Shown in pieces: positions 19,466-27,057 of a DNA stretch of 64,000 bases. The notes beneath the pieces are model-generated. The model did not search any database. It was not told the DNA's origin and worked only from the letters and a program-made list of their open reading frames with translations. The translations under genes and the position numbers were made by a program. How positions within the stretch are numbered: the stretch's first letter is position 1; every line of letters begins with the position of its first letter. Source of the stretch: Reinekea sp. G2M2-21 (GTDB taxonomy: Bacteria > Pseudomonadota > Gammaproteobacteria > Pseudomonadales > Natronospirillaceae); NCBI RefSeq assembly GCF_015687175.1, contig NZ_JADPQG010000005.1:352271-416270 (forward strand), given 5' to 3'.

Positions 19466-20374
19466 ATGGATACGAATAAGCTCATAGCACTGCTGCCAGA
19501 CATGGCCACCTTCGTGACCGTGGTTGAGCAGCAGAGTTTTTCCAAAGCCGCCGATCAACTCGGCGTGGCGGCTTCATCCGTCAGCCGCTCCGTCGCCCGG
19601 TTAGAAACCGCACTCGCCACCAAACTGCTAGAACGGACCACCCGGCGTTTACGCCTTACCGTCGCCGGTGAAGAAACCTTCGCCCTGTGCCAAAGCATGT
19701 TGCAAAACGCCCAACAGGCCGCCAGCGCCGCACAAAGTAACTCTGAACAACCCACAGGTTTGCTCACCGTCGCCGCCCCCCAAGCCCTGGCCAGGATCGT
19801 CCTGTCGCCCGTCGTACTGGACTTTATCGCCACCTATCCTGATATTCGCCTGCGCTTCAAAGTGGAAGACCGCTACCTCGACCCCATAGCCGACAACGTC
19901 GACGTCGTCATTCACCTTACCAACACCCCCATCGCCGGATTAATCGCCAAACCGCTGGGTCGCGTCCGTATGTTACTCTGCGCCAGCCCCGCCTACCTTA
20001 ACCAAGCGGGCACACCGCAACACCCCGAAGACCTGGCCCAGCACCGGTGCATTGCCCTCAGTGAAGACCAAGACGACACCGTATGGCGGCTCCGCAAAGA
20101 CAAACAAACATGCAACGTCCCCGTGAATGGCCCACTCTCCGTCAACCACTCCAGCATCCGCAAACAAGCCGCCTTACGCGGCATGGGCATAGCCCTGTTC
20201 CCCGACTTCGTCGTCGCCACCGAACTCCAGCGCGGCGACATCGTACAGGTATTGCCCGACTGGCAAATGGACGGCAAATACCAAGGCACCATGGTCGCCC
20301 AATACGCACAATCTCGTTACATCCCAACGCAAGTAAAGGCCTTTATAGACTTCCTGACGGACGCATTCGCCTAG
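19466..20374 (+). CDS. LysR-family transcriptional regulator
   Basis: 302 residues. The winged helix-turn-helix occupies about 10-70 (FVTVVEQQSFSKAADQLGVAASSVSRSVARLE), followed by a linker helix and a LysR substrate-binding domain beginning GLLTVAAPQALARIVLSPVVLDF. The SSVSRSVARLE recognition helix matches the large CrgA/DsdC-like group. The divergent EamA transporter gene is the likely target. Codon use is more GC-rich than the following region. Confidence 0.95.
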   Translation: MDTNKLIALLPDMATFVTVVEQQSFSKAADQLGVAASSVSRSVARLETALATKLLERTTRRLRLTVAGEETFALCQSMLQNAQQAASAAQSNSEQPTGLLTVAAPQALARIVLSPVVLDFIATYPDIRLRFKVEDRYLDPIADNVDVVIHLTNTPIAGLIAKPLGRVRMLLCASPAYLNQAGTPQHPEDLAQHRCIALSEDQDDTVWRLRKDKQTCNVPVNGPLSVNHSSIRKQAALRGMGIALFPDFVVATELQRGDIVQVLPDWQMDGKYQGTMVAQYAQSRYIPTQVKAFIDFLTDAFA

Positions 20375-20530
20375 CAGTATTGGTTTTTGTTCTTGGGGTT
20401 TTCGATGCTGGATGTTCTAGCAAACAGTTCTTTTCCAAGAGGGCAGCTCTGAATGGTGATTTCTTAAGCGCCTTTTTTTATGTTTGCGCGGCATTTTTAT
20501 TATTAAGCGTCATGGCTTCATGTGGAGATT

Positions 20531-21113
20531 TTTTCCTTAAGGACCAAACCGGTCCAACGATTCGGGCTCGGCTCTTGATAATTGAATTCTGCTGAGATTT
20601 TTTTCTTTCCAAGGGGCGATCCCCTTGAACCCCCTCTTTGTCGCCCGCTTCGGTGATCTTCCTTCATTGCCACTTTCTTCGAACGGTCGCTTGAGCGTGC
20701 GTCCCTGCACGCGCGGCGCTTCCAAGGGCATCCATGCCCTTGTATCCGTTGCGACGTGCCAATTAAGTCAGCCAAAGCAGATGCGACGGAGCGGTTATTT
20801 ACGCCGATGTCGGTAAAAAATTTTGCTTGGTTGGTTTGGATTTTTTAAATGGAATCTTAATAAATCACTTCAATTGTGATGGTGACGGTGCCGCGGTTTC
20901 ACCGCCTTTCAAACGACCACGCGAATCAATTCGCGTTTCACAGGTTGTTCAAGCATGGATGCTTGAACAAGTGAGCCGGCCAAGGATGGCCGTCGCAAAC
21001 GACCTGTCGAAGACGGAATTGAGAAGTGTGACCAGTCGTTTGTGGCGGCGGCTGGGATTGTTAAGGGCCTAGCTGTTGTGGCCCTTGACGAAAAAAAAAC
21101 TCCCAATAAAACC
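20531..21113. repeat. Composite dispersed repeat (left plus right module)
   Basis: The most complete copy of the repeat family in the window. The left module (20,531-20,790) relates to 3,758-3,930 and 38,286-38,365. The right module (20,765-21,113) is highly similar to 12,693-13,020. The left end, around 20,538-20,576, carries GATTCGGGCTCGGCTCTT, the inverted match of the right end of the 12.7 kb copy, so the unit is bounded by inverted hairpin ends. It contains several perfect hairpins, for example CAAGGGCAT/ATGCCCTTG. Short frames within it are likely fortuitous. Nothing else is seen from 20,375 to 21,427. Confidence 0.85.
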
Positions 21114-21427
21114 ACGTCTTGAACTATCCAAATGCCACAAATTTAAATTCAAACTCGACAAAACGAAGAAAGAGCCCATTACTCTGACGAAAAAAACACT
21201 GCTACATAATGAGCAAACCAAATTTTTTTAGACATCCATCACAATAACCTCACCTCACACAAAAAATAAATTGTGTTCAATCCTCACCCAGTGTTTTATA
21301 CAGGTTGGTTTTTCAGAGAATTCAGGAGGCAGATAACGGAAAGAAAGTAGCGTAAAACTAAGCGCTACCCAAGAGTGTCCTACCACTCAAGGGCAGCTAA
21401 CCACAACCGATAATTCAGGTATCAATT

Positions 21428-21790
21428 ATGGCTAAGCAGGATTCTAAGCTAGAGCACCGCTCGTTCCAAGAAAATTTCCACTCACAAGAAAAACTAAGCG
21501 CACAAAACAGCGACCTTCAACACCCTGTTGAAGTGAAAAACCCTTGTGAAACTGCTGTTAACACAACAGCAAACTCCACACACGCCAACCGGCACCGAAA
21601 CCCACAGATAGAAACCGACCCCGCGTACTTACGCGCCCTACACTGGTGGCGTTTTCGTATTGCCTTGGCGTTGTACACCGGAGCTTTTCCAAATTCGATG
21701 CGGCTAAAGCCGTGTTCCGTGACATTCGTGAGTTATAAACAGCTGTTACGCCTGTACAAAACGCGCGCGTTGTACCCGCGCAAAAAATAA
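21428..21790 (+). CDS. Hypothetical basic protein, 120 residues
   Basis: Not recognised. The N-terminal 60 residues are Asn/Gln/His/Thr-rich and probably disordered. The C-terminal half (WWRFRIALALYTGAFPNS, VTFVSYKQLLRLYKTRALYPRKK) is basic and amphipathic. Same strand as the RadC-like gene 123 bases downstream. A repeat-rich gap separates it from LysR, so it may belong to an acquired block ending at the cassette array. Confidence 0.5.
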   Translation: MAKQDSKLEHRSFQENFHSQEKLSAQNSDLQHPVEVKNPCETAVNTTANSTHANRHRNPQIETDPAYLRALHWWRFRIALALYTGAFPNSMRLKPCSVTFVSYKQLLRLYKTRALYPRKK

Positions 21791-21913
21791 CAGCACACAC
21801 ACTAATAAACAGAACACATTGCTTAGCCGCACATCTTGCCTGCGCACGCAGGCAAGGTTTCTGATGCTTAAAAACTTTTTAACAGAAAACGAATTTAAAA
21901 AGCGAGACAAACC

Positions 21914-22399
21914 ATGTACAAAAAAATCACCAACATGGACGATGAACTGCTGTTCACTCACGCCCATCAACGTGAACTGGAAAAAACTAACCCCGTACTA
22001 TTGGACAGCATCGCCCGAGCCGAGCTGTACATCGCCAACACCTTCATCCACTTAAAACACGAAGCCATTCACGCACTTATGCTCAGCACGCGCAGCGTGT
22101 TATTGGAAAGCCGACCCATTCTCACAGGGAAGTTCTCACTCAAAGAACTCACCACTAACTTACTCATCAGCCACATTATTCAAGCCAACGCCACACGGCT
22201 CATTCTTATTCACCACAACCCAAAGGGAAACCTATCAATAAAAGACAAACACCTGCTGGAAGCCACTCGAATAAAAGACCGACTGCTGGAATACTCAATC
22301 TGGCTGGACGACTTCTTCCTCATCACCAAAGCGGTTAGCAATAACAATGGCTATAACCGGATGAACACCACCTCACTCGCTAGACTAGGCTTGGTGTAA
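21914..22399 (+). CDS. RadC-like JAB-domain protein with altered metal motif
   Basis: 161 residues. The C-terminal 95 residues follow the RadC/JAB-MPN pattern: a Val/Leu-rich strand, then HIIQANATRLILIHHNPKG, then SIKDKHLLEATRIKDRLLEYSIWLDDFFLI, matching the family's AALILAHNHPSG...D..LT..L...G..L.I.L.DH.IV. The canonical HxHPSG is here HHNPKG (100-105): the second His is Asn, and the downstream Asp appears to be His. Zinc hydrolase activity is therefore doubtful. RadC-like genes often ride on genomic islands, and this one lies at the edge of the cassette array. Confidence 0.6.
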   Translation: MYKKITNMDDELLFTHAHQRELEKTNPVLLDSIARAELYIANTFIHLKHEAIHALMLSTRSVLLESRPILTGKFSLKELTTNLLISHIIQANATRLILIHHNPKGNLSIKDKHLLEATRIKDRLLEYSIWLDDFFLITKAVSNNNGYNRMNTTSLARLGLV

Positions 22400-22412
22400 T
22401 TTTCACATATAG

Positions 22413-22478
22413 GTCGGGCTTGAGCCCGACATTGCTTAACCATACCGTTCGCCCAGAGCGCGAAGCAGTCGAAGGGGC
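22413..22478. repeat. REP-like palindromic element
   Basis: GTCGGGCT and AGCCCGAC form a perfect 8-base dyad (22,413-22,430). It is followed at 22,445-22,478 by GTTCGCCCAGAGCGCGAAGC and GTCGAAGGGG, the kind of 'CCCTTCGAC..GGGCGAAC' palindrome dispersed in many proteobacterial genomes. A 77-codon frame overlapping it (22,420-22,653) has no support as a gene. Confidence 0.5.
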
Positions 22479-22700
22479 AATGAGTTTGTCGATCACTTCT
22501 ATAGTTCAGGCACTCGCCGCAATAGGAGATACCCATTGCCCAGTCACACTAAAAAACGCCATCTTCGCGCCAAAAGAGCCATTACGCCGCATTTTCCGGA
22601 AGCTGCCTGAATATCTGTGCACGCGCCTAAAAACCCAGGCGAAAACAGAATGACCATTTCCCGCTTATTAAACTAACCCCCACGAATAGGGCGTTTCAGG

Positions 22701-22740
22701 CGCACGAGTATTTTGGTAAAAACCGCTCGTGCGGTTTTTT
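22701..22740 (+). terminator. Terminator with a possible competing hairpin
   Basis: AAAACCGC (22,719) and GCGGTTTT (22,731-22,738) form an 8-base stem with loop TCGT and a run of six T: a good intrinsic terminator on the plus strand. CGCACGAG (22,701-22,708) is perfectly complementary to CTCGTGCG (22,726-22,733), which overlaps the terminator stem, so the two hairpins exclude each other, as in attenuators. It lies just left of the first cassette. Confidence 0.6.
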
Positions 22741-22883
22741 AGGGTGATCAGATTGACAATAGTGGCTACACCGCCGAATATGACTGGCATTGAGCCGAAT
22801 ATGAACAGAAACCAATTCTGCATATGCGGCGCCGGAAAAAAACGCAGTGGCGGCATATGAAACTGTTATGCGAAGGAATTGAA

Positions 22884-23285
22884 ATGTACCCAAGCGGTGT
22901 AAAAGATTACCTTTTAGAACTATACCGCAGGAGATCTGAGGCGAGGGTGACTCTGCTTGCAAAAATTGAAGGTGGCAACTGGCAGCCTTCTCCAAAAGCC
23001 TGTCATGAGAATGTCGAAATATTCTGTGAGCATTCAGTAGGATTCGATATTGTTAGAGGTTGGTTTTATTTCGACTTACCTGATACTCCAGGCTGTGCAA
23101 TGTTCGTGGCTCATTCGGTTGTGAGAACCCCTCAGGGAGTGTTGAGTGATATTACGCCTCAGGCTGGTACAACTTCTAGAAGATACCCTTTTTTAGAGGC
23201 CCTAGTCTCCGATGAAGAGTTTTTCCTCATTGAATCCTCTACTGAAGAAGGCAAGCTTTTCTACAATGAACAAGACTACGCATAA
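22884..23285 (+). CDS. Cassette gene, hypothetical protein (133 residues)
   Basis: The ATG at 22,884 follows GAAGGA by six bases and lies 13 bases after GTTATGC (22,865-22,871), the usual attC-to-start spacing. An upstream in-frame ATG at 22,824 would read through that core and is unlikely. The protein is soluble with no recognised domain. It has a Tyr/Leu-rich N-terminal helix (YPSGVKDYLLELYRRR) and a beta-rich remainder. Its stop overlaps the next attC. Confidence 0.6.
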   Translation: MYPSGVKDYLLELYRRRSEARVTLLAKIEGGNWQPSPKACHENVEIFCEHSVGFDIVRGWFYFDLPDTPGCAMFVAHSVVRTPQGVLSDITPQAGTTSRRYPFLEALVSDEEFFLIESSTEEGKLFYNEQDYA

Positions 23286-23348
23286 CAAACCCGTGTTGTG
23301 GGTTAGTTTCTGCTTCGCGCCAACTAACCACAAACGGAAACGTTATGT
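23282..23348 (+). repeat. attC site 1
   Basis: Left core TAACAAACCC, right core CGTTATG. The arms TTGTGGGTTAGTT and AACTAACCACAA pair with one bulge, and the apex is CTGCTTCGCG. Textbook attC geometry between two cassette genes. Confidence 0.8.
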
Positions 23349-23384
23349 AATCATCTCGGTAATGCATAATTTGAGGATTTAAAA

Positions 23385-24002
23385 ATGAGTGTTTACGGTG
23401 ATAAAAACCAAGAGAATAAAGGCCGGTCGATTGAAGATCTGAAGTCAAAAAGAAACGGCTCTGGATCAGCTACTTCTCAGTTTGTAGATAATCGGTCGGT
23501 TACTATCGCTCAAAAAAAATTACAAAATATGGCTAATAAACATTCAGATGTTCACCAACAAATTATTCAAAATAAAGTAAACACAAAAGTCGGATATACA
23601 GGTAGCAGCGTAGTGCAACGTATCGAGTTTACTGATGAGGCTTTGCAAGCAGCAATAACAACGATTAAATCTTCCAATTTAACTCCAGCAGCGATAGCTA
23701 GGGGATATGAGGCAATTCTTGATGACGACCAAAGAAATGCAATTACTAAAATAACAGAACTAAGAAATTTACTTCGACACAAAGATGTTTTTGATGAGCG
23801 ACATAGTGCAAGAAAATATACGAGCCAAGCATTAGGATACATTAATTATATTGATCCCACCAATATAACGGGTGGTCTAAATAAAATAGAACAAGCGTTA
23901 CACGCTATGCAAATGGCACGAGCAGCGTATCATGAAATAGAGCTAGGATCTGTAACTCCACTACTTAATACTCCCCAACCATCTTATGGAGGGTTGGAAT
24001 AA
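23385..24002 (+). CDS. Cassette gene, protein with DNRxxxAQxKLQ-type leader
   Basis: 205 residues, AT-rich. The N-terminal 35 residues are polar and Gly/Ser-rich. Then comes SQFVDNRSVTIAQKKLQ, followed by a run ending in VVQR. This resembles the 'F.DNRP...AQ.KLQ...N' segment that recurs in many exported or toxin-like proteins of gammaproteobacteria and gliding bacteria, a family-level recollection. The remaining 120 residues are helical (TDEALQAAITTIKSS, LRNLLRHKDVFDERHSARKY) with no recognised catalytic motif. There is no signal peptide. Function unknown. Confidence 0.6.
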   Translation: MSVYGDKNQENKGRSIEDLKSKRNGSGSATSQFVDNRSVTIAQKKLQNMANKHSDVHQQIIQNKVNTKVGYTGSSVVQRIEFTDEALQAAITTIKSSNLTPAAIARGYEAILDDDQRNAITKITELRNLLRHKDVFDERHSARKYTSQALGYINYIDPTNITGGLNKIEQALHAMQMARAAYHEIELGSVTPLLNTPQPSYGGLE

Positions 24003-24140
24003 GTTCAAGATATAATGCCGGACGCCATTAGTATAAAAATTGAGAGGGAAATAATTAGTACACACAATGGCTTGTATTTGAAATAGAAGCGAATGTTTGA
24101 ATAATCTTTACAGTCAAAGAAACCACATAAAAAATCGTGG

Positions 24141-24247
24141 CAGCGTTATGTGTAGTCACACTGATACGCTCGTTTTTGTGTATGTCGCTGCGCTCCATTT
24201 TACTCAAAAACGCTCTCCGCATTACGTGCAGGTGACCTTTGCGTTAA
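24141..24247 (+). repeat. attC-like hairpin region 2 (degenerate left core)
   Basis: GCTCGTTTTTG and CAAAAACGCTC form an inverted repeat around a GTCGCTGCGCTCC apex, with GTCAC/GTGAC further out, and the right end is GCGTTAA just before a cassette start. A GCGTTATG at 24,143 sits at the left end instead of a TAAC core, so the site may be a fusion of two attC remnants. The bases from 24,003 to 24,140 show no gene. Confidence 0.5.
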
Positions 24248-24252
24248 AGTCC

Positions 24253-24572
24253 ATGAAAGCGAAACTGATGAGATTTAAAACGAATCTTGAAAAGCTGGTA
24301 GAAGAAGTCGAGGAATACGAGTGGTTCTTTGATATATATGTACCTAATGGTGTTGAGTTGTCTGGTGAAAAAAAGTATTAATCTTTGACGACGATGATGA
24401 AGTTGAAAGAGATGAATTTGATGTACCGCTTTATCCTCAGAAAATAGGGTTCCATTTACTTATGTCTATCAGTCAGCTTCTGGAGGTACTTGAAAATAGT
24501 GAAGCTGAAGGTCTTTCCAAGACCATAAAAGCCATTAATTATTACTACGACAATGACGCATTTAGCAGTTAA
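24253..24572 (+). pseudogene. Cassette gene split in two frames at a slippery heptamer (DUF7716-like)
   Basis: From ATG 24,253 the zero frame runs to a TAA at 24,379-24,381. The downstream frame, beginning GTA at 24,375, continues for 65 codons (VLIFDDDDEVERDEFDVPLY ... INYYYDNDAFSS) to 24,572. The junction is A_AAA_AAG at 24,369-24,375 in the correct zero-frame phasing for -1 frameshifting; a -1 slip enters precisely the second frame. The fused product would be about 106 residues. Its 'DxDD...P' and terminal YYYxNDAF recall small DUF7716-type proteins often seen in cassettes. Either a one-base loss from A8 to A7 or programmed frameshifting explains it. Confidence 0.6.
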
Positions 24573-24650
24573 CTCGGAAAATAGAACTTTAAATAGTGAT
24601 ATACGGACCCGTCTTTTGCAGTTGGGTCCGTATATCACACTGTTAGAACT
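24565..24650 (+). repeat. attC site 3
   Basis: GTGATATACGGACCC (24,596-24,610) pairs perfectly over 15 bases with GGGTCCGTATATCAC (24,624-24,638). The outer cores are AGTTAAC on the left and CTGTTAG on the right, the latter ten bases before the barstar-like gene. Confidence 0.75.
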
Positions 24651-24652
24651 AC

Positions 24653-25069
24653 ATGAATAACTACGTACTAAATGGTAAAAGAATTACGGATCTAGACTCG
24701 CTCTACGCAGAATTTGGTAGAGCGGTTAATGCCCCCGAAGGTTATTTTGGTAAATCTTTTGATAGTTTTGATGATTGTTTATTTGGCGGATTTGGATTGG
24801 AATCACCATGTAAAATTATTTGGGAAAATTCTGCTCATTCCAAAGATGCAATGAATAGTAAAGCTCTAGAGAAATATTGTATGTCGGTAATTGAAAGTAG
24901 CCCTTTTTTGCACCAAGAAGGCCACGAAGAGGGAAAGGAATGGGCATACTCTACGCTTCGAGCTGCACAGGCTGGTAGCAGAACATTATTCGACGAGGTC
25001 GTAGAATCTATTCGGTCTGTACCTGAAAGAGCAAGCTGGGAACATAAAATTGAATTACATCTCAAGTAA
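24653..25069 (+). CDS. Cassette gene, barstar-like protein
   Basis: 138 residues. The first half matches the barstar (ribonuclease inhibitor) fold pattern: YVLNGKRITDLDSLYAEFGRA, then APEGYFGKSFDSFDDCLFGGFG, the G-x-N/S-x-D-x-x-x-D region containing the barnase-binding helix and acidic residues, then a strand CKIIWENS. An extra C-terminal helical part (about 75-138) is not in classic barstar. Members inhibit cognate secreted or intracellular RNases. No barnase-like partner is nearby, so it may protect against a foreign toxin. Starts right after an attC. Confidence 0.75.
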   Translation: MNNYVLNGKRITDLDSLYAEFGRAVNAPEGYFGKSFDSFDDCLFGGFGLESPCKIIWENSAHSKDAMNSKALEKYCMSVIESSPFLHQEGHEEGKEWAYSTLRAAQAGSRTLFDEVVESIRSVPERASWEHKIELHLK

Positions 25070-25073
25070 AAGG

Positions 25074-25187
25074 TCTAACAAGTTTGTCCATTTGACGTTT
25101 TGGTCTACGTTCCGTTTTGGGGTGGCTTCGCCACATTACCCCAAAACTCCGCTACCACCAAAACGCTCATGACAAAGGCGTTAGGCA
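25074..25187 (+). repeat. attC site 4
   Basis: Left core CTAACAAG, right core GGCGTTAGGC, with long arms CGTTTTGGGG...CCCCAAAAC and TTTTGGT...ACCAAAA around GGCTTCGCC. A large, well-formed attC of about 114 bases. Confidence 0.85.
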
Positions 25188-25193
25188 TACATA

Positions 25194-25592
25194 ATGGACA
25201 AAACTGTACGAGAATTGCTGACCCAGGTAGAAAATGTGGCTGACTTTTCTGGAATAAAGCTAGACGATATAAATGACACCAACAGTTTTGGTGACAACGC
25301 TTTACATTGTGTCTGCGTATGGGGAGGTATTCAGGCAGCAAAATTGTTGGTAGAGAATGGCATCGATATTGAGCAGAAAGGTGAAGGTGGTTTTACTTCA
25401 TTAAAAGTTGCGGATGATTTCGGTCATCGAGGAATAGTCAACTAATTAATTTCCAAAGGCGCCAATAAAAAGGTGCTAAACGCAGAGTTTGCATTTAATC
25501 CTAGCGCAAATGCCAATCATATGAAGAAGCTCCAAGAACGTATCTAGGAGTTAGAAACAAAAATACAAAGTGAGTGCGGAAAAAATGCCTAA
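25194..25592 (+). pseudogene. Cassette ankyrin-repeat gene broken by two in-frame stops
   Basis: From ATG 25,194 the frame encodes an ankyrin-type repeat (NSFGDNALHCVCVWGGIQAAKLLVENGIDIE...GFTSLKVADDFGHRGIVN) and then meets TAA at 25,443. The same frame continues in ankyrin style (LISKGANKK) to TAG at 25,545, and on to a final TAA at 25,590 exactly at the next attC core. The conserved context implies that Tyr (or similar) and Gln codons were converted to stops. A truncated 83-residue product is possible. Ankyrin repeats bind proteins. Confidence 0.65.
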
Positions 25593-25658
25593 CAAACGCA
25601 GCTGCACGGTCAAACTTTCCGCTTCGCTTTAAATTATCCGGTGCTGCGAACGTTATGC
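25589..25658 (+). repeat. attC site 5
   Basis: Left core CTAACAAACGCAGCTGCAC, right part GTGCTGCGAACGTTATGC. The arms CGCAGC and GCTGCG pair, and the apex is CCGCTTCGC. About 70 bases. Confidence 0.85.
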
Positions 25659-25664
25659 ATTGAA

Positions 25665-25997
25665 ATGGAGAAAAACTTGAGTAAATGGATTCCAATACTA
25701 TTGGTAATTCTCCTTCTGGTATCCAATGGATACTGGTTCTACTTAATGATTGATGATGCCGTTACAGAGTCATATCGACAGCAAGAGATGTATGAAGCTC
25801 GCAACCAGATTGAAGTACTTAACAACTTGTGTAGTAAATTGGTCGCTGGCATGTCTAAGTCTGAAGCAATCGATTTACTAAATGAGTTGTCTCCAGACTT
25901 CAAGGCATATGAGAAGGAAAGCAAGTTGAATACTATATGGCTTTCTTTCGAGATAAGTGAAGAAGGTATTGTGGCGAGTAAAGGTGCGTGCAGCTAA
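25665..25997 (+). CDS. Cassette gene, single-span membrane protein
   Basis: 110 residues from ATG 25,665, seven bases after GTTATGC. An earlier ATG at 25,641 lies inside attC. One hydrophobic helix (IPILLVILLLVSNGYWFYLMI, about residues 8-29) with a basic N-terminus, then an external domain with a helical RQQEMYEARNQIEVLNNLCSKL segment. No known family. Confidence 0.6.
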   Translation: MEKNLSKWIPILLVILLLVSNGYWFYLMIDDAVTESYRQQEMYEARNQIEVLNNLCSKLVAGMSKSEAIDLLNELSPDFKAYEKESKLNTIWLSFEISEEGIVASKGACS

Positions 25998-26104
25998 TGC
26001 ATAGCAAGGCACTGTGCAAGTTGTCCCGCTAAAAAACGCTTTTCGGCGGGCATAGGACGCAATTACGCTGCGCTTCATTGCGCCTCAGTTTAGAAACGTT
26101 ATGT
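25996..26104 (+). repeat. attC-like site 6
   Basis: The right core AACGTTATGT is clear. Internal dyads CGCAAT...ATTGCG and CCCGC...GCGGG are present. The left core reads GCATAGCAAGG, a degenerate form of TAACAA. Confidence 0.55.
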
Positions 26105-26136
26105 ATCATTTGAAGGTTTAGGATTGGAGAAATACT

Positions 26137-26409
26137 ATGAATAGGGAAGAGAAAGATTTAAGGCTACGGATTGTAAATGCAGTTTGTGGATTGTTGCTTT
26201 GTATAGCAATAATCTATGTATTAGTTGCTGGTTTTGACATATTCGCAATCGGTTTAATTGCTTCATCCACAATTGGTGCAGCAGTACCAGTGGTGTTGGC
26301 TGGTGAAGGGGTATTGGAAATAATTGTTGGCATTCTAGAAGCGCTGTTGGAAGGTGTTGTAGAAATATTTTCTGCGATATTTGGAGCTATATCGAACATC
26401 TTTAGCTAA
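26137..26409 (+). CDS. Cassette gene, small hydrophobic membrane protein
   Basis: 90 residues. A charged N-terminus (NREEKDLRLRIV) precedes two or three hydrophobic segments. The C-terminal half is an unusual repetitive run of Ile/Val/Glu/Gly (VLEIIVGILEALLEGVVEIFSAIFGAISNIF) that would form an amphipathic or membrane-embedded helix. No family recognised. 32 bases after the preceding attC. Confidence 0.55.
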   Translation: MNREEKDLRLRIVNAVCGLLLCIAIIYVLVAGFDIFAIGLIASSTIGAAVPVVLAGEGVLEIIVGILEALLEGVVEIFSAIFGAISNIFS

Positions 26410-26485
26410 TCAAAACATACAAGCGCATGCTGTCAGATAGTTTTTATGTTGCGCTCCATTTAAACATTGACGTTATCGTTATACT
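26410..26485 (+). repeat. attC-like site 7 (weak)
   Basis: The spacer between two cassette genes contains ACATACAAGCGC, an apex-like TTGCGCTCC and the ending CGTTATCGTTATAC, in the order expected of attC but with poor arm complementarity. Confidence 0.4.
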
Positions 26486-26496
26486 TTTGAAAAATT

Positions 26497-27003
26497 ATGA
26501 GTACTTTAAAAATACTTTTTGGTGATATTACGAAGGCAGATACAGATGCAATCGTTAATGCAGCAAATCCAAAAATGCTTGGAGGCGGCGGCGTTGATGG
26601 GGTGATCCACCGAGCGGCAGGACCGAAGCTCCTAGAAGAGTGCCGGAAGGTTAAGAGTATCAATGGGATTCGGTGCCCTTTTGGCGAGTCTCGTATTACC
26701 AGTGCCGGTGATTTGAATTCAAAGTTTGTGATTCATACTGTTGGTCCAATTTTTCGAAATCAGAATGACTCCGCTAGAGTACTAGAGTCAGCTTATGAAA
26801 GTGCCTGCATTCTAGCCATAGAATATGGCTGTGAATCAATTTCATTTCCAGCAATATCGTGCGGTGCTTATGGATATCCACACGAAGAGGCGGCAAGAAT
26901 TGCTATTGGTACATGCAGAAAGTTTACGAGACTTGAGGTCAAGTTTTATATATATGGCGAGGAGCTATTTAGAATCTTTCAAAGGGTTAGTAATGGCACA
27001 TAA
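26497..27003 (+). CDS. Cassette gene, macrodomain protein (YmdB/OARD-like)
   Basis: 168 residues, essentially one macrodomain. ADP-ribose contacts are visible: KILFGDITKADTDAIVNAANP at the start, the glycine loop LGGGGVDGVIHRAAGPKL, CPFGESRITSAGDL, FVIHTVGPIF, and ISFPAISCGAYGYPHEEAA. Such proteins bind ADP-ribose and often remove O-acetyl-ADP-ribose or mono-ADP-ribosyl groups from proteins or nucleic acids. In a cassette it may reverse ADP-ribosylating toxins, which is inference. It ends at an attC core. Confidence 0.9.
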   Translation: MSTLKILFGDITKADTDAIVNAANPKMLGGGGVDGVIHRAAGPKLLEECRKVKSINGIRCPFGESRITSAGDLNSKFVIHTVGPIFRNQNDSARVLESAYESACILAIEYGCESISFPAISCGAYGYPHEEAARIAIGTCRKFTRLEVKFYIYGEELFRIFQRVSNGT

Positions 27004-27054
27004 CAACGCAAGCATCCAACTCGCTACGCTCCTGGCTGCTGCGGGAATTAAGCA
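27000..27054 (+). repeat. attC site 8
   Basis: Left core ATAACAACGCAAGCA, apex TCGCTACGCTCC, right arm GGCTGCTGCGGGAATTAAGC. The right core is ATTAAGC in place of GTTAAGC, so recombination proficiency is uncertain. Confidence 0.6.
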
Positions 27055-27057
27055 ACC

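Noticed and set aside
22420..22653. 77-codon frame after the RadC-like gene
   Set aside because: The first third is the REP-like palindrome and no ribosome site is present; not enough to call a gene.
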